A stretch of DNA of 64,000 nt from Burkholderiaceae bacterium DAT-1 (GCA_019084025.1 JAHRBI010000004.1:310001-374000), one strand, 5' to 3'; shown: positions 43,396 through 53,913, numbered from the stretch's first letter. Notes: generated from the letters alone by a model not told the origin. Made by a program: numbers and translations.

Positions 43396-43424
43396 GTTGA
43401 AAATGCTTGATGCGCGCCCATCTA
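43396..43424 (+). promoter_or_regulatory. Candidate sigma-32 heat-shock promoter for lon
   Basis: GTTGAAA at 43396-43402 and GCCCATCTA at 43416-43424, separated by 13 bases, closely match CTTGAAA and CCCCATNTA. It lies 31 bases before the lon ATG and after the clpX terminator, as expected for an independent heat-shock promoter. Confidence 0.65.
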
Positions 43425-43454
43425 GCCATCAGACATAACGCATCTGGAAAAGCC

Positions 43455-45875
43455 ATGTCCCAGCATAATGAACTCCCCGCCATTCCTCTTGACCTGCCAC
43501 TGTTGCCTTTGCGCGACGTGGTAGTGTTCCCGTACATGGTCATTCCGTTGTTTGTTGGCCGCAGCAAATCCATCAAGGCGCTTGAGGCCGCGATGGGTGA
43601 CGGCAAACAGATTCTGTTGTTGGCACAGAAAAATGCGGCTAAAGACGAGCCCTCGAAAGAGGACATGTTTGAAGTAGGCACCATTGCAACCATTCTGCAA
43701 ATGCTGAAGCTGCCTGACGGTACCGTAAAGGTGCTGGTTGAAGGTAGCCAGCGTGCGGTGGCAGAGCATATCGCCGACGATGATGGACACTTCATTGCGA
43801 CGGCACGTCCGGTCTCGATGGATGTTCAGGAAGGCAGCGAAAGCGAAGCCATGCGCCGTGCGTTGCTGGCGCAGTTTGACCAATTCGTCAAACTCAATAA
43901 GAAAATCCCTCCAGAAGTACTGACTTCGCTGTCTGGCATTGAGCGGGCAGGGCGTCTGGCGGATACCGTTGCAGCGCATTTGCCACTCAAGCTGGAACAA
44001 AAGCAGGAAGTGCTCGAGATGTTCAATGTGGTTGAGCGTCTTGAGCACCTGCTGAAGCAACTTGAAGGTGAAATCGACATCCTGCAGGTTGAAAAGCGTA
44101 TCCGTGGTCGCGTGAAGCGCCAGATGGAGAAGAGCCAGCGTGAGTACTACCTGAACGAACAGGTAAAGGCCATTCAAAAGGAGCTCGGCGAGGTTGAGGA
44201 AGGTGCCGAGTTGGATGAGCTGGAAACCCGTATTCAGGCAGCCGGTTTGACGAAGGAAGCCAAAGCAAAGGCCGAGGCCGAACTCAAGAAGCTCAAGATG
44301 ATGTCGCCCATGTCTGCCGAGGCAACTGTGGTGCGAAACTACATCGATACCTTGCTTGGCCTGCCTTGGAAAAAGCGAACCAAGATCAGCAAGGACTTGG
44401 CCGGTGCCGAGCTCGTGCTGGAAGAAGATCACTTTGGCCTCGATAAGGTCAAAGAACGCATTCTTGAATACCTTGCCGTGCAGCAGCGTGTAGACAAGCT
44501 GAAAGCACCGATTCTGTGCTTGGTGGGGCCGCCTGGTGTCGGTAAGACATCACTTGGGCAAAGTATTGCCCGTGCGACCAACCGTAAATTTGTGCGGATG
44601 GCGCTGGGTGGCGTGCGTGATGAGGCCGAGATCCGTGGTCACCGCCGTACCTATATCGGTTCCATGCCCGGTAAGATTTTGCAGAGCATGAGTAAAGCGG
44701 GTGTAAAGAACCCGCTGTTCCTGCTCGATGAAGTCGACAAGATGGGGCAGGATTTCCGCGGTGATCCGTCTTCGGCATTGCTGGAAGTACTGGATCCCGA
44801 GCAGAATAACAGCTTTAACGATCATTACATCGAGGTGGAATATGACCTGTCGGATGTGATGTTTGTGGCGACAGCCAATTCGCTCAATATTCCCGCGCCG
44901 CTGCTGGATCGGATGGAGATCATCCGTCTGGCCGGTTACACGGAAGATGAAAAAATCGGCATCGCTGAAAAATATCTTGTACCCAAGCAGATGAAGGCCA
45001 ATGGGCTGAAGCCTGAAGAGCTGCTAATTCAGGAATCGGCGATTCGCGATATCGTGCGCTATTACACGCGTGAAGCGGGGGTGCGTTCACTTGATCGTGA
45101 AATCGCCCAGATTTGCCGTAAGGTCGTGAAGGCGACTCTGCTCAAGCCAACAGGCAAGCGTGTGCAGATCACTGCAAAGAATCTCGAAAAGTATTTAGGC
45201 GTCCATAAGTTTACCTATGGTCTGGCTGAAGAAAATAATCAGGTTGGTCAGGTAACCGGGCTTGCCTGGACCGAGGTGGGTGGCGAGTTGCTGACCATTG
45301 AGGCTGTGGGTCTGCCGGGTAAGGGCAAGATGATTACAACCGGCAAGCTGGGTGAGGTGATGACGGAATCAATCCAGGCTGCACTGTCTGTTGTACGCAG
45401 TCGTGCAGAAAGCCTGGGGATCGACGCCGACTTCTACCAGAAGCACGATATTCATATTCACCTGCCGGAAGGCGCTACGCCTAAGGACGGCCCATCTGCA
45501 GGCATCGCCATCGCGACTTCGCTGGTGTCTATCCTGACGGGTATTCCGGTGCGCGCGGATGTTGCCATGACGGGGGAAATCACCCTGCGCGGCGAAGTGC
45601 TGCCGATTGGTGGGCTGAAGGAAAAGTTGCTGGCCGCGCATCGTGGTGGAATCAAGCATGTCCTGATTCCTGAGGGAAACACCAAAGACCTCACGGAAAT
45701 TCCTGATAACATCAAGCAGAAGCTGGAAATTCATCCGGTAAAATGGATTGATCAGGTGCTTTCGCTCGCTTTGGAGCGGGAGCCGCTGCCAAGCACCAAA
45801 ACACAGGATTCTGCAATCGAATCCGACAATAGTGCTGCAACTGGGTCACCGACTGTTGCGCCGACCACGCATTGA
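43455..45875 (+). CDS. lon: Endopeptidase La (Lon)
   Basis: 806-residue AAA+ protease degrading misfolded and regulatory proteins. It has the N-terminal substrate domain, Walker [10 protein letters not shown], and the Ser-Lys dyad domain with PKDGPSAG (Ser681) and [16 protein letters not shown]. The ATG at 43455 gives [20 protein letters not shown]; the upstream in-frame ATG at 43407 lies within the putative heat-shock promoter. Confidence 0.98.
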   Translation: MSQHNELPAIPLDLPLLPLRDVVVFPYMVIPLFVGRSKSIKALEAAMGDGKQILLLAQKNAAKDEPSKEDMFEVGTIATILQMLKLPDGTVKVLVEGSQRAVAEHIADDDGHFIATARPVSMDVQEGSESEAMRRALLAQFDQFVKLNKKIPPEVLTSLSGIERAGRLADTVAAHLPLKLEQKQEVLEMFNVVERLEHLLKQLEGEIDILQVEKRIRGRVKRQMEKSQREYYLNEQVKAIQKELGEVEEGAELDELETRIQAAGLTKEAKAKAEAELKKLKMMSPMSAEATVVRNYIDTLLGLPWKKRTKISKDLAGAELVLEEDHFGLDKVKERILEYLAVQQRVDKLKAPILCLVGPPGVGKTSLGQSIARATNRKFVRMALGGVRDEAEIRGHRRTYIGSMPGKILQSMSKAGVKNPLFLLDEVDKMGQDFRGDPSSALLEVLDPEQNNSFNDHYIEVEYDLSDVMFVATANSLNIPAPLLDRMEIIRLAGYTEDEKIGIAEKYLVPKQMKANGLKPEELLIQESAIRDIVRYYTREAGVRSLDREIAQICRKVVKATLLKPTGKRVQITAKNLEKYLGVHKFTYGLAEENNQVGQVTGLAWTEVGGELLTIEAVGLPGKGKMITTGKLGEVMTESIQAALSVVRSRAESLGIDADFYQKHDIHIHLPEGATPKDGPSAGIAIATSLVSILTGIPVRADVAMTGEITLRGEVLPIGGLKEKLLAAHRGGIKHVLIPEGNTKDLTEIPDNIKQKLEIHPVKWIDQVLSLALEREPLPSTKTQDSAIESDNSAATGSPTVAPTTH

Positions 45876-45928
45876 GGGCCTAGGAAGAGTGTATATGGCG
45901 CAAACCGAGCATTGGCGCGGCTTTGCGC

Positions 45929-45958
45929 TTGACACCTAATTTTTGCCCTTGCTATAAA
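45929..45958 (+). promoter_or_regulatory. Promoter of hupB
   Basis: Perfect TTGACA at 45929-45934, 18-base spacer and TATAAA at 45953-45958, 55 bases before the hupB start. Confidence 0.8.
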
Positions 45959-46013
45959 GCTCATGCGCTTGATCCACCGTTACACATCCTATTCATCTCG
46001 AAAGGGGACTGCA

Positions 46014-46286
46014 GTGAACAAATCCGAACTGATCGACGAGATCGCAGCACAAGCCGAAATCTCTAAAGCAGCAGCTGGCAAGGCACTGGATGCCGCTATC
46101 GTTGCCGTGACTAATGCACTGAAGGCTGGCGACCAAGTGACTTTGGTTGGCTTTGGTACCTTCTATGTTGGCGAGCGTAGCGCACGCAGCGGCCGCAATC
46201 CGCGCACTGGTGACACCATTGAGATTGCTGCAGCAAAACAACCTAAATTTAGGGCTGGTAAATCTCTAAAAGATGCTGTACAATAG
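46014..46286 (+). CDS. hupB: DNA-binding protein HU-beta
   Basis: 90-residue nucleoid protein that bends DNA. It begins [20 protein letters not shown] and has the DNA-arm segment [21 protein letters not shown]. The GTG at 46014 is the family start, and AAAGGGG at 46001-46007 is its ribosome site; the frame from 45963 is not supported. lon-hupB-ppiD linkage is conserved. Confidence 0.97.
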   Translation: MNKSELIDEIAAQAEISKAAAGKALDAAIVAVTNALKAGDQVTLVGFGTFYVGERSARSGRNPRTGDTIEIAAAKQPKFRAGKSLKDAVQ

Positions 46287-46348
46287 CGTTCTTCGTCGCC
46301 AAACGAATGAGAACTGAGAGAAACAGCGGTTCGAAATTGTTTGACGAT

Positions 46349-46424
46349 GGGTGGTTAGCTCAGTCGGTAGAGCGTCTGCCTTACACGCAGAATGTCAGCG
46401 GTTCGACCCCGTTACCACCCACCA
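46349..46424 (+). tRNA. tRNA-Val (anticodon TAC)
   Basis: 76 bases with encoded CCA. Acceptor GGGTGGT/ACCACCC, anticodon loop CTTACAC. It sits 62 bases after hupB. Confidence 0.97.
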
Positions 46425-46435
46425 GTATTTGATCC

Positions 46436-46465
46436 AAAAAGCCTCCACCTGGAGCTGGCTTTTTG
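46436..46465 (+). terminator. Hairpin between tRNA-Val and tRNA-Asp
   Basis: AAAAGCC pairs with GGCTTTT, with an inner CTCC/GGAG pairing, followed by Ts. It could terminate tRNA-Val transcripts or serve as a processing spacer. Confidence 0.45.
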
Positions 46466-46473
46466 TGCGATTT

Positions 46474-46550
46474 GGAGCGGTAGTTCAGTTGGTTAGAATA
46501 CCGGCCTGTCACGCCGGGGGTCGCGGGTTCGAGTCCCGTCCGCTCCGCCA
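46474..46550 (+). tRNA. tRNA-Asp (anticodon GTC)
   Basis: 77 bases with encoded CCA. Acceptor GGAGCGG/CCGCTCC and anticodon loop reading CTGTCAC between CGGC and GCCG. Confidence 0.97.
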
Positions 46551-46555
46551 AACGC

Positions 46556-46597
46556 AAAAACAGGGTGAACGGCTTCCGTTCACCCTGTTTTTTTTTG
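46556..46597 (+). terminator. Terminator after tRNA-Asp
   Basis: AACAGGGTGAACGG pairs with CCGTTCACCCTGTT and is followed by a run of nine Ts. Confidence 0.95.
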
Positions 46598-46637
46598 TTT
46601 GTTCCTTAAGGCGCATGTCGCCACGCGAGTTCGCTAC

Positions 46638-48458
46638 ATGTTTGATTTTGTTAATAATAATCGGCGCCTGGCTAATGTCGCGCTGGGGCTTGTCAGTATC
46701 GGGCTGGTGGTAGGCGGTGGTTTCGCCGGGCTGGAACTGCTGGGGGCGGATGACTACGTGGCGAAGGTGGGTAAATCCAAGATTACCCAGCGCGATCTGT
46801 ATGAGATCGCACGTGGTCAGGATATACCGGAAAACATGAAGCCTCAGGTGATCGAAACTTTGATTCGCCGACAGCTGATCCGCAATGAGTCGTCTGATGT
46901 GAATCTGGTGCCGGGTGTTCGCCAGTTGCAGGACGCTATTCTGAATATTCCCGAATTCCAGAAAGACGGAAAATTTGACCCGGAAACGTACCGCAGCCTA
47001 CTGGCGGCAAACGGTATGACGGTCGATTCCTTCCAGGCCAAACTTCAGGACGATATCCGCGAGCGTGCCTTGCTAGGAATGGTGAACGACTCCGGAATTG
47101 TCGCAAAGGCATCGGCAGACCGTCTGCAAGGGGTATTCATGACCCCGCGCATGGTGTCGCAATATAACGTCATGCCAGAGAAATTCCTGGAGCGCGTGAC
47201 CGTTGCAGATGCGGATGTCAAAAAGTACTACGACACACATCTGGTTGATTACAAGGTAGAAGAGCGGGTCAAAGTACAGTATCTGGTTTTATCGCCCGAT
47301 ACCGTAGGCGCACTGGCTCAAATGGATGAGGCCGCACTGCGCAAGTATTTTGATGAGCACAAGGCATCTTTGGCGCAAGAACAGCGCAAGGTACGCCATA
47401 TCCTGATCAGTGCAGATAAGGGTGCATCGGCTGCGGATCGCGCTAAAGCAAAGGAAAAAGCCACCGCATTGCTGGCTGACTTGCAGAAGGATCCCAAGCG
47501 ATTTTCCGAGCTTGCTAAAGCAAATTCGCAAGATCCGGGTTCGGCGGAACAAGGCGGTGATCTGGGTTTAGTTGCGCATGACGGCACAATGGTCAAACCA
47601 TTTGAAGATGCTGCATTTAAGCTTGCAAAGGGTGAAGTGTCCGGTCTGGTTGAAACGCAGTTCGGCTATCACATCATCACTGTCGATGAAATCAAAACAC
47701 GTGGTTTTGATGACGCACGCTCGGAAATCGAAACGCAGTTCCGCAAGCAGTTTGTGAGTCAGCAAATGGCTGCGATGGCACAGAAGCTGCAAGATCTGAC
47801 GTATCAACACCCTGACAGTCTGGATGCGGCTGCAAAAGAGTTGAAGCTGACGGTGCAAAACAGTGACTGGATGACTCGCACAACGGCAACCGAACCGGTG
47901 CTGAATGATCCCAAGGTGCGCGAGACCGTTTTCGGCGATGATGTACTCAAGGCTAAGCATAATAGTGAGCCCATTGAGTTGAAGGACAGCGTCCAGATCG
48001 TTGCACGTGTGTTGGCCCACGAACCAGGACGTACACGCGCACTGGATGAGGTGAAGGCATCCATTTCTGCCAAGCTGCGTCAGAATGCAGCCGAAGCAAT
48101 GGCTGCTGCCGAAGGCAAGCGTTTGCTGGCCGCACTGCAGAAGGGCGAAAAGGTCGATGTCGCCTGGGAAGCGGGTAAAGCCGTTAGCCGAATGAAACCT
48201 CAAGGTCTGGATGACGAAGGGATTAACACTGTGTTTGGCGTGTCGTCGTCCAAGCTGCCCGGTTATTCTGGCCTGGTGTCGGGTGGTCGCTACCTGCTGT
48301 TCAAAGTGGAAGCTGCCCCAGCCGAGCCTGTCGATCCAATGATGGCTAAAAACTTTGCGGGCGCAGTTGTGCGTGCACAGTCGGATGCGGTTCAAGGTGC
48401 CTATTTAGAGACGCTTCGCTTGAAGCATGAAGTGAAGGTTAAAGCATCGGGGAAGTAA
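46638..48458 (+). CDS. ppiD: Periplasmic folding chaperone/isomerase PpiD
   Basis: 606-residue inner-membrane protein that helps newly exported proteins fold. A single N-terminal membrane helix ([22 protein letters not shown]), a SurA-like N-terminal chaperone region, a parvulin domain around residues 250-350 ([37 protein letters not shown]) and a long C-terminal region. The ATG at 46638 gives [14 protein letters not shown]. Confidence 0.96.
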   Translation: MFDFVNNNRRLANVALGLVSIGLVVGGGFAGLELLGADDYVAKVGKSKITQRDLYEIARGQDIPENMKPQVIETLIRRQLIRNESSDVNLVPGVRQLQDAILNIPEFQKDGKFDPETYRSLLAANGMTVDSFQAKLQDDIRERALLGMVNDSGIVAKASADRLQGVFMTPRMVSQYNVMPEKFLERVTVADADVKKYYDTHLVDYKVEERVKVQYLVLSPDTVGALAQMDEAALRKYFDEHKASLAQEQRKVRHILISADKGASAADRAKAKEKATALLADLQKDPKRFSELAKANSQDPGSAEQGGDLGLVAHDGTMVKPFEDAAFKLAKGEVSGLVETQFGYHIITVDEIKTRGFDDARSEIETQFRKQFVSQQMAAMAQKLQDLTYQHPDSLDAAAKELKLTVQNSDWMTRTTATEPVLNDPKVRETVFGDDVLKAKHNSEPIELKDSVQIVARVLAHEPGRTRALDEVKASISAKLRQNAAEAMAAAEGKRLLAALQKGEKVDVAWEAGKAVSRMKPQGLDDEGINTVFGVSSSKLPGYSGLVSGGRYLLFKVEAAPAEPVDPMMAKNFAGAVVRAQSDAVQGAYLETLRLKHEVKVKASGK

Positions 48459-48480
48459 GGCGCTAGGCGAGTTCCAAGCA

Positions 48481-48507
48481 AACGGCACCGGATGGTGCCG
48501 TTTTTTT
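48481..48507 (+). terminator. Terminator after ppiD
   Basis: ACGGCACC pairs with GGTGCCGT across a four-base loop and is followed by seven Ts. Confidence 0.93.
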
Positions 48508-48597
48508 ATGCAATGATTGCTTGCAAATTGTTCGACCCTTAGGTTATGGTTACAGAAGTGCCGGTCTGTCTGGCGTTTACACCCTGAAGAATTTCAA

Positions 48598-48696
48598 ATG
48601 TTTCGTTTTCCTTTGAATAGCACCGTGATTATTATCAAACGCACCATGATTAAACGATCATGGGGCGCGATGCTGGTTGGAAGAACGGAACAATAG
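48598..48696 (+). CDS. Candidate ilv leader peptide (attenuation)
   Basis: A 32-codon frame that begins MFRFPLNSTVIIIKRTMIKR and ends WGAMLVGRTEQ. It contains the codon run GTG-ATT-ATT-ATC (Val-Ile-Ile-Ile) plus further Ile, Leu and Val codons, 22 bases before a strong terminator and upstream of ilvG. This is the layout of E. coli ilvL, which also encodes 32 residues, although the sequences differ. The ribosome site is weak (TGAAGA). A possible promoter is TTGCAA 48521-48526 with TATGGT 48545-48550. It is below usual gene-calling size. Confidence 0.65.
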   Translation: MFRFPLNSTVIIIKRTMIKRSWGAMLVGRTEQ

Positions 48697-48717
48697 TACA
48701 AAACCGAAATCCAGAGC

Positions 48718-48755
48718 AAAGCCCCCGAACCAGAATGGTCGGGGGCTTTTGTTTT
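48718..48755 (+). terminator. ilvGM attenuator hairpin
   Basis: AAAGCCCCCGA pairs with TCGGGGGCTTTT, with an inner CCA/TGG pairing, followed by GTTTT. It lies between the leader peptide and ilvG and has no upstream gene other than the leader, so it is best read as an attenuator. Confidence 0.8.
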
Positions 48756-48779
48756 GGCTTCGTCACGGAGGAGTAGGAA

Positions 48780-50432
48780 ATGATGCGCGGCGCAGACTTG
48801 TTGGTTAAGGCTTTGGAAGCGGAGGGCGTGGAATACCTGTTTGGCTATCCGGGTGGAGCCATTATGCCGTTTTACGATGCCTTAGTTGGTTCTCCGCTCA
48901 AGCATATTCTGTGTCGCCATGAACAAGGTGCCGCGTTGGCCGCAAACGGCTATGCCCGTGCCAGTGGTAAGGTCGGTGTATGTATTGCGACAAGTGGCCC
49001 CGGTGCGACTAACCTGCTAACCGGAATTGCAGATGCCTATCTCGACTCTGTCCCTTTAGTTGCAATTACCGGGCAGGTTGCTCGTCCCTTCATCGGGACA
49101 GATGCTTTCCAGGAAGTGGACGTGTTTGGGATGTCCATGGCGGTCGTGAAGCATTCATTCATCGTTCAAGACATGGCATCGTTGCCTGTTGTGCTTGCTG
49201 AAGCCTTTGCGATTGCCCGCAGTGGCCGTCCTGGACCTGTGCTGGTCGATGTGCCCAAAGACATTCAATTAGGTCCCTGCGATGCGGACTACCACGTTTT
49301 GCCTGTTCAGCCTGCGACTGCGCCGGGAGTAGCCTCGCTACGCGATGCACGTGCCTTATTGGCGCAAGCCAAGCGCCCTGTTTTGTATGCGGGGGGCGGG
49401 GTGGCGCTGGCTGAAGCGGTCGATGCGCTACGCTACTTTGTAAACGAAACCGGTATACCAACGGTCACGACACTTAAAGCGATTGGAAGTTTGCCGCCGG
49501 ATCATCCTGCCTGGCTGGGAATGCTTGGGATGCATGGTAGTAAGGAAGCCAATCTCGCCGTACAGGGATGTGATTTGCTATTGGTAGTAGGTGCAAGATT
49601 TGATGATCGTGCAACTGGCAGACTGGATCGATTTGCACCTGATGCGCGCGTGATTCATCTCGATATCGATCCTGCGGAATTTGGTAAATTGCGTAAGGCA
49701 GATATCGCCCTGAGCGGCGATCTTAGCGTGTGCTTGCGTGAACTGGCGCAGCCGCTGGATATTGCGGACTGGCGCGCTGCATGCGGCAGTCACCGGCCTT
49801 TACCGGATGGGGGCGTTGCGCTGCCGGACAACCGTATTCATGGCCCGAGTCTGTTACGCGAACTGTCCAGACAGTTACCGGAAGATGCGATTGTCTGCTG
49901 TGATGTCGGGCAGCATCAAATGTGGACGGCGCAACATTACCGTTTTCACCATCCAAGGCATCACCTCAGTAGCGGTGGATTGGGAACCATGGGCTTTGGC
50001 TTACCTGCGGCCTTGGGTGCGCAGTTTGCATTCCCGGATCGTATGGTGGTGAATGTCAGTGGTGATGGCTCCTTCATGATGAATGTTCAGGAATTGGTCA
50101 CCATTCGCCGCTGTAATCTGCCGGTTCGCATTCTCTTGCTGGATAACCAGTTGCTAGGCATGGTGCGCCAGTGGCAAAACCTGTTCTTTGATGAGCGCCA
50201 TAGCGAGACAGATTTATCTGACAACCCGGACTTCTGCAAGGTGGCCGAGGCGTTCGGGATTCCGGCGCTGCGTATCGAACGTGCTAGCGATATTTCGCGT
50301 GCGCTGGAGGCCATGTTACACACCGATGGGCCACTGCTGATCCATGCCGTTATCGACCCGCGTACACAGGTATGGCCGCTTGTTCCTCCAGGGCAGGATA
50401 ACAGCGTCATGCTGGAAGACCCGGTGCATTGA
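48780..50432 (+). CDS. ilvG: Acetolactate synthase large subunit (AHAS II type)
   Basis: 550-residue thiamine-diphosphate enzyme for the first common step of Val, Leu and Ile synthesis. The catalytic Glu lies in [15 protein letters not shown], and the ThDP motif is [12 protein letters not shown]. Length and the tiny partner gene downstream point to the IlvGM isozyme rather than IlvBN or IlvIH. GGAGG at 48767-48771 precedes adjacent ATGs at 48780 and 48783. Confidence 0.93.
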   Translation: MMRGADLLVKALEAEGVEYLFGYPGGAIMPFYDALVGSPLKHILCRHEQGAALAANGYARASGKVGVCIATSGPGATNLLTGIADAYLDSVPLVAITGQVARPFIGTDAFQEVDVFGMSMAVVKHSFIVQDMASLPVVLAEAFAIARSGRPGPVLVDVPKDIQLGPCDADYHVLPVQPATAPGVASLRDARALLAQAKRPVLYAGGGVALAEAVDALRYFVNETGIPTVTTLKAIGSLPPDHPAWLGMLGMHGSKEANLAVQGCDLLLVVGARFDDRATGRLDRFAPDARVIHLDIDPAEFGKLRKADIALSGDLSVCLRELAQPLDIADWRAACGSHRPLPDGGVALPDNRIHGPSLLRELSRQLPEDAIVCCDVGQHQMWTAQHYRFHHPRHHLSSGGLGTMGFGLPAALGAQFAFPDRMVVNVSGDGSFMMNVQELVTIRRCNLPVRILLLDNQLLGMVRQWQNLFFDERHSETDLSDNPDFCKVAEAFGIPALRIERASDISRALEAMLHTDGPLLIHAVIDPRTQVWPLVPPGQDNSVMLEDPVH

Positions 50433-50508
50433 GCATTACCCAATACCTGGATGCTTGCGTAAGCGGGCATCCGTACACTCATTCCATATTTGAAAGTCAG
50501 GATGCAAG

Positions 50509-50763
50509 ATGTCTAACCGTATTGAAGTGACTTTGGATAATCAGGCCGGTGCCCTCGAGCGCTTGCTGCGTGTTGTGCGCCACCGTGGGTATCAGGTCGC
50601 AAGCCTGAATGCACAGACGCTGCAGGATGCAGGTCGACTGGAAGTGCAGATGGATGTGCTGGAGGGTCGCCCATTGCAGAATCTGATTGCGCAACTGGCC
50701 AAGCTGGCAGAGGTGCGTAGATTGTCTGCCAAGCACCGTCCGATTAGTGTGGCGCATTCTTAA
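50509..50763 (+). CDS. ilvM: Acetolactate synthase small subunit, IlvM type
   Basis: 84-residue single ACT domain (MSNRIEVTLDNQAGALERLLRVVRHRGY). IlvN and IlvH are about 95 and 160 residues; this size and sequence fit IlvM. It sits 76 bases after ilvG. Other branched-chain genes (ilvC, ilvD, ilvE) are not adjacent. Confidence 0.88.
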   Translation: MSNRIEVTLDNQAGALERLLRVVRHRGYQVASLNAQTLQDAGRLEVQMDVLEGRPLQNLIAQLAKLAEVRRLSAKHRPISVAHS

Positions 50764-50825
50764 GTGTTGGGGGGGTACATTGCCCCTGCGCCATCATGTC
50801 GGGAAAGGCGCACCCTGGCCTTGAA

Positions 50826-50851
50826 TAAAAAACAGCCCGTTCAGGGCTGTT
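50826..50851 (-). terminator. Terminator of the small minus-strand gene
   Basis: AACAGCCC pairs with GGGCTGTT; on the minus strand the stem is followed by TTTTTTATT. It lies 10 bases beyond the stop of the gene at 50861. Confidence 0.85.
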
Positions 50852-50860
50852 CAGGGTGCG

Positions 50861-51049
50861 CTACCAGAGATCCTGAGAGGCTTTTTCGAGCATCAGATCT
50901 TCCAGACGTCTGCGTACATCACCGCGTTTCGCCATGCGTTGAGCGTGCTGCTCTCGCGTTGCAGGCGGTTCTTTCATCAGCTTGCTCAGGGATGAACCTG
51001 TGTCCGGCTCACCATTTCCACGCTTGCTGTTTGAACCCGCGTTGTTCAT
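50861..51049 (-). CDS. Small basic protein of unknown function (62 aa)
   Basis: 62 residues, hydrophilic, with an Arg/Lys-rich helical C-terminal half (REQHAQRMAKRGDVRRRLED). GAGGGG lies seven bases before the ATG and a proper terminator follows, both of which argue it is expressed. No family recognised. Confidence 0.65.
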   Translation of the reverse strand: MNNAGSNSKRGNGEPDTGSSLSKLMKEPPATREQHAQRMAKRGDVRRRLEDLMLEKASQDLW

Positions 51050-51424
51050 CTTTTATCCCCTCGAAGTGCGACGATGATTCAGCGATTCGGGAAAGAGTAT
51101 ACGCCTGAAAATTGGGCGACGTCTGGTCAATTAAACTGTACTGTGGTGAAAATTTCTCAGTCGAATCAGGTGTTTCTTTACAAGTTTGCTGATTTGCGGT
51201 TGATCGCTCAGTCGCTTCGTTTGAGCGCATAGCCTGCCATGCGGGTGCCAGTGAGTGCGGCATGCGGGCTAACGGGCGCGGACGGATTAAAGGCGCGTTC
51301 AGATATGGCCAATATGTTGATTTCATGATGAAAAGTGTCTGTCATGATGGAAATGCTGGCCGATTGTACCGATAGGCAGCACGCGTTGGGCTTGCTATGG
51401 TAGCGACTTGATCGGAGAGATGAA
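51050..51424. other. Intergenic stretch without recognisable gene
   Basis: About 375 bases between the small minus-strand gene and the EamA transporter. It must hold both divergent promoters, but none is clear. A 52-codon plus-strand frame from 51074 lacks a ribosome site and is not called. Confidence 0.5.
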
Positions 51425-52330
51425 TTGAATCGCAGCCTGTCCTATGCCTGTCTGGCACTGAGTATGTCCCTGGTGGGAAGCTATACCGCTTTATCTAAAC
51501 CGCTGGTTGCGGCCATCCCGGTGTTTTTGCTGGGCTGGATGCGTTTTGGTGTCGGGGCGCTTGCGATGCGCACCTGGCTGAGCAAACCTGCTGACGAGCC
51601 TGTGATGACGCCGCGGGTGCGCGGACTGGTGTTCCTGGAATCGTTCCTCGGCAACTTCCTGTTTTCGGTTTGCATGCTGTATGGCGTCAGTATGACCAGC
51701 GCCGTGTCGGCAGGCGTCATTATGGCGGCGATTCCTGCCGTGGTGGCCTTGCTGTCGTGGGTTTGCCTAAAAGAGCGCATTAGCCTGCGGGTGTGGCTGG
51801 CAATTGCATGCGCTGCGGGTGGTATGGGCATGTTAGCGCTGACGGATCATGGCAAGGTCGGCAGTCCACAGGGAAATCATGTCTGGCTTGGTAATCTGCT
51901 GGTATTGGGGGCGGTGATCTGCGAAGCATCCTATGCAGTCATCGGGAAGATGCTGACAGGGGCATTGAGCCCAAAGCGTATTACTTCCCTGATTAATATC
52001 TGGGGTCTGCTGTTGATGACGCCACTGGGTATATACCAAGCGCTGCAATTCAATTTTGCTCAGGTGTCACCAACTATCTGGGGATTATTTCTGTTTTATG
52101 CGCTGGCCGCGAGCGTATGGACGGTATGGTTGTGGATGACCGGGCTCAGGGGAGTACCGGCGAGCCAGGGCGGTGTGTTTACCGCAATGTTACCCATATC
52201 CGCAGCTGCAGTCGGTGTACTGGTGCTGGGTGAGTCCATGCAGCTGATGCAACTGCTTGCATTGGTGATTGCGCTGATTGGCGTTGTGCTGGCGACCTTA
52301 CCACAGGACAATACAGGGTCTGCTGATTGA
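51425..52330 (+). CDS. EamA/DMT-family transporter
   Basis: 301-residue inner-membrane protein with about ten hydrophobic helices in two EamA repeats (for example FLLGWMRFGVGALAMRTWL, and SAAAVGVLVLGESMQLMQLL). Likely exports a metabolite or drug; substrate unknown. The TTG at 51425 is preceded by GGAGAGA; an ATG four bases earlier runs into a stop. Confidence 0.88.
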   Translation: MNRSLSYACLALSMSLVGSYTALSKPLVAAIPVFLLGWMRFGVGALAMRTWLSKPADEPVMTPRVRGLVFLESFLGNFLFSVCMLYGVSMTSAVSAGVIMAAIPAVVALLSWVCLKERISLRVWLAIACAAGGMGMLALTDHGKVGSPQGNHVWLGNLLVLGAVICEASYAVIGKMLTGALSPKRITSLINIWGLLLMTPLGIYQALQFNFAQVSPTIWGLFLFYALAASVWTVWLWMTGLRGVPASQGGVFTAMLPISAAAVGVLVLGESMQLMQLLALVIALIGVVLATLPQDNTGSAD

Positions 52331-52341
52331 TCTGACCCGTA

Positions 52342-53913
52342 ATGACTGCCCCCCGAATTCTGCTGTGTACCTTGAATGCCCGCTATAGCCATGCTTCTCT
52401 TGGCTTACGCTATCTGCTCGCCAATATGGGCGATTTACGCCCCTATACCAGTCTGCATGAGTTTACGATTTCACGTGATCCAGCTTTGATTGCAGATGAA
52501 ATACTGGCGCAATGCCCGCCTGCAGGAGAGGGAATAGGCATTCTGGGCTTTGGTGTGTACATCTGGAATGTGCGGCAAACCGAGGCTGTACTGACCCGTA
52601 TCCGTGCGAGTCGACCCGATATCCGCATTGTGCTGGGCGGGCCGGAAGTGAGCTATGAAGTTAATCTGCAATCCATTACCGCAATCGCTGATTTTGTGAT
52701 CACGGGCTGGGGGGATATTAGCTTTCCCAAGCTTTGTCGTGCACTGATCGATGGTCCGCGCCCGCTTCAGAAGGTCATTGCGGGCGAGCAACCGCCACTT
52801 GAGCAAATCGCCCTGCCTTACCGTGAATTCAGTGATGCTGATCTGGCGCATCGCGTTTTATATGTGGAGGCCTCGCGAGGCTGTCCGTTCAAATGCGAAT
52901 TTTGTCTGAGTGCGCTCGACAAAACGGCCTGGGCATTTGATCTGGACACATTTCTGGATGAAATGGCGGGCTTGTACACACGGGGGGCGCGCCTGTTCAA
53001 ATTTGTCGATCGCACATTTAATCTGAAGATAGATGCCTCATTGCGTATTTTGCAATTTTTCCTTGAGCGGATTGAGGCAAATGCGGCAGCAGGCCGGGCG
53101 CTCGATCTGTTCGTCCATTTCGAAGTGGTACCGGATCATTTGCCCGATCGACTGAAAGAGATGATTGCCCGCTTTCCGCCCGGGGCATTGCAATTTGAAA
53201 TCGGCATTCAGAGCTTTGATGTCGAGGTGCAAAAGCGAATCTCGCGGCGGCAGGATAATGATAAGACTGCAGCCAATCTGCAGTGGCTACGTAGTCATTC
53301 GCACGCCCATATCCATGCTGACCTGATTTTTGGTTTACCCGGCGAAACGCTGGACAGCTTTGCCGATGGATTTGACCGCCTCTATGCCTTGCAGCCGCAT
53401 GAAATTCAGCCGGGCATCCTTAAACGTCTACGCGGCACGCCCATTATCCGTCACACAGAAACGTGGGGCATGGTATTCGACCCCGAGCCTCCGTATCAGG
53501 TGAAATCGACCAGCACACTGGATGCTGCAATCTTCGAACAGTTCGAGCATTTTGCGCGGTACTGGGATCTGATTGCTAATTCTGGCCGCTTTGGCAAAAC
53601 GATTGCGTTGATACTGGACACGGAATCCTCGCCGTTCCGCGCATTTTGGCGCTGCAGTGCGTGGCTTTGGACATCGCTGGCACGTACGCAGGGTGTGTCG
53701 CCGGAAATGCTGGTGGATCAGCTGTTTACGTATCTGACCGGACAAGCCGGTCTGGCTGCATCGACGGTGCGGGATTGCTTGCTGGCCGATTATGTCGCCA
53801 GTGGCGCGCGGAGTAATCCCGTGTGCCTTCAGGGCTATTTGCCGAAACTACCCGTGATCGACAAAAAGCAGGCACGCACTGCACGTCAGGATAGGCACGA
53901 AGGGGCTGCCTGA
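52342..53913 (+). CDS. B12-binding-domain radical SAM protein
   Basis: 523 residues. The N-terminal Rossmann domain resembles cobalamin-binding domains (LCTLNARYSHASLGLRYL, IVLGGPEVSYE). The radical SAM core has SRGCPFKCEFC with Cys181, Cys185 and Cys188 for the 4Fe-4S cluster, and a C-terminal DUF4080-like extension. Members of this group are methyltransferase-like enzymes of unknown substrate. It starts 11 bases after the transporter. Confidence 0.88.
   Translation: MTAPRILLCTLNARYSHASLGLRYLLANMGDLRPYTSLHEFTISRDPALIADEILAQCPPAGEGIGILGFGVYIWNVRQTEAVLTRIRASRPDIRIVLGGPEVSYEVNLQSITAIADFVITGWGDISFPKLCRALIDGPRPLQKVIAGEQPPLEQIALPYREFSDADLAHRVLYVEASRGCPFKCEFCLSALDKTAWAFDLDTFLDEMAGLYTRGARLFKFVDRTFNLKIDASLRILQFFLERIEANAAAGRALDLFVHFEVVPDHLPDRLKEMIARFPPGALQFEIGIQSFDVEVQKRISRRQDNDKTAANLQWLRSHSHAHIHADLIFGLPGETLDSFADGFDRLYALQPHEIQPGILKRLRGTPIIRHTETWGMVFDPEPPYQVKSTSTLDAAIFEQFEHFARYWDLIANSGRFGKTIALILDTESSPFRAFWRCSAWLWTSLARTQGVSPEMLVDQLFTYLTGQAGLAASTVRDCLLADYVASGARSNPVCLQGYLPKLPVIDKKQARTARQDRHEGAA

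Noticed and set aside
45898-45928. GCGCAAA / TTTGCGC hairpin after lon
   Set aside because: Long loop and no T-run, and it borders the hupB -35 box; not convincing as a terminator.
50764-51108. 114-residue plus-strand frame after ilvM
   Set aside because: Cys/Arg-rich, starts at the ilvM stop without a ribosome site, and runs through the terminator and the minus-strand small gene.
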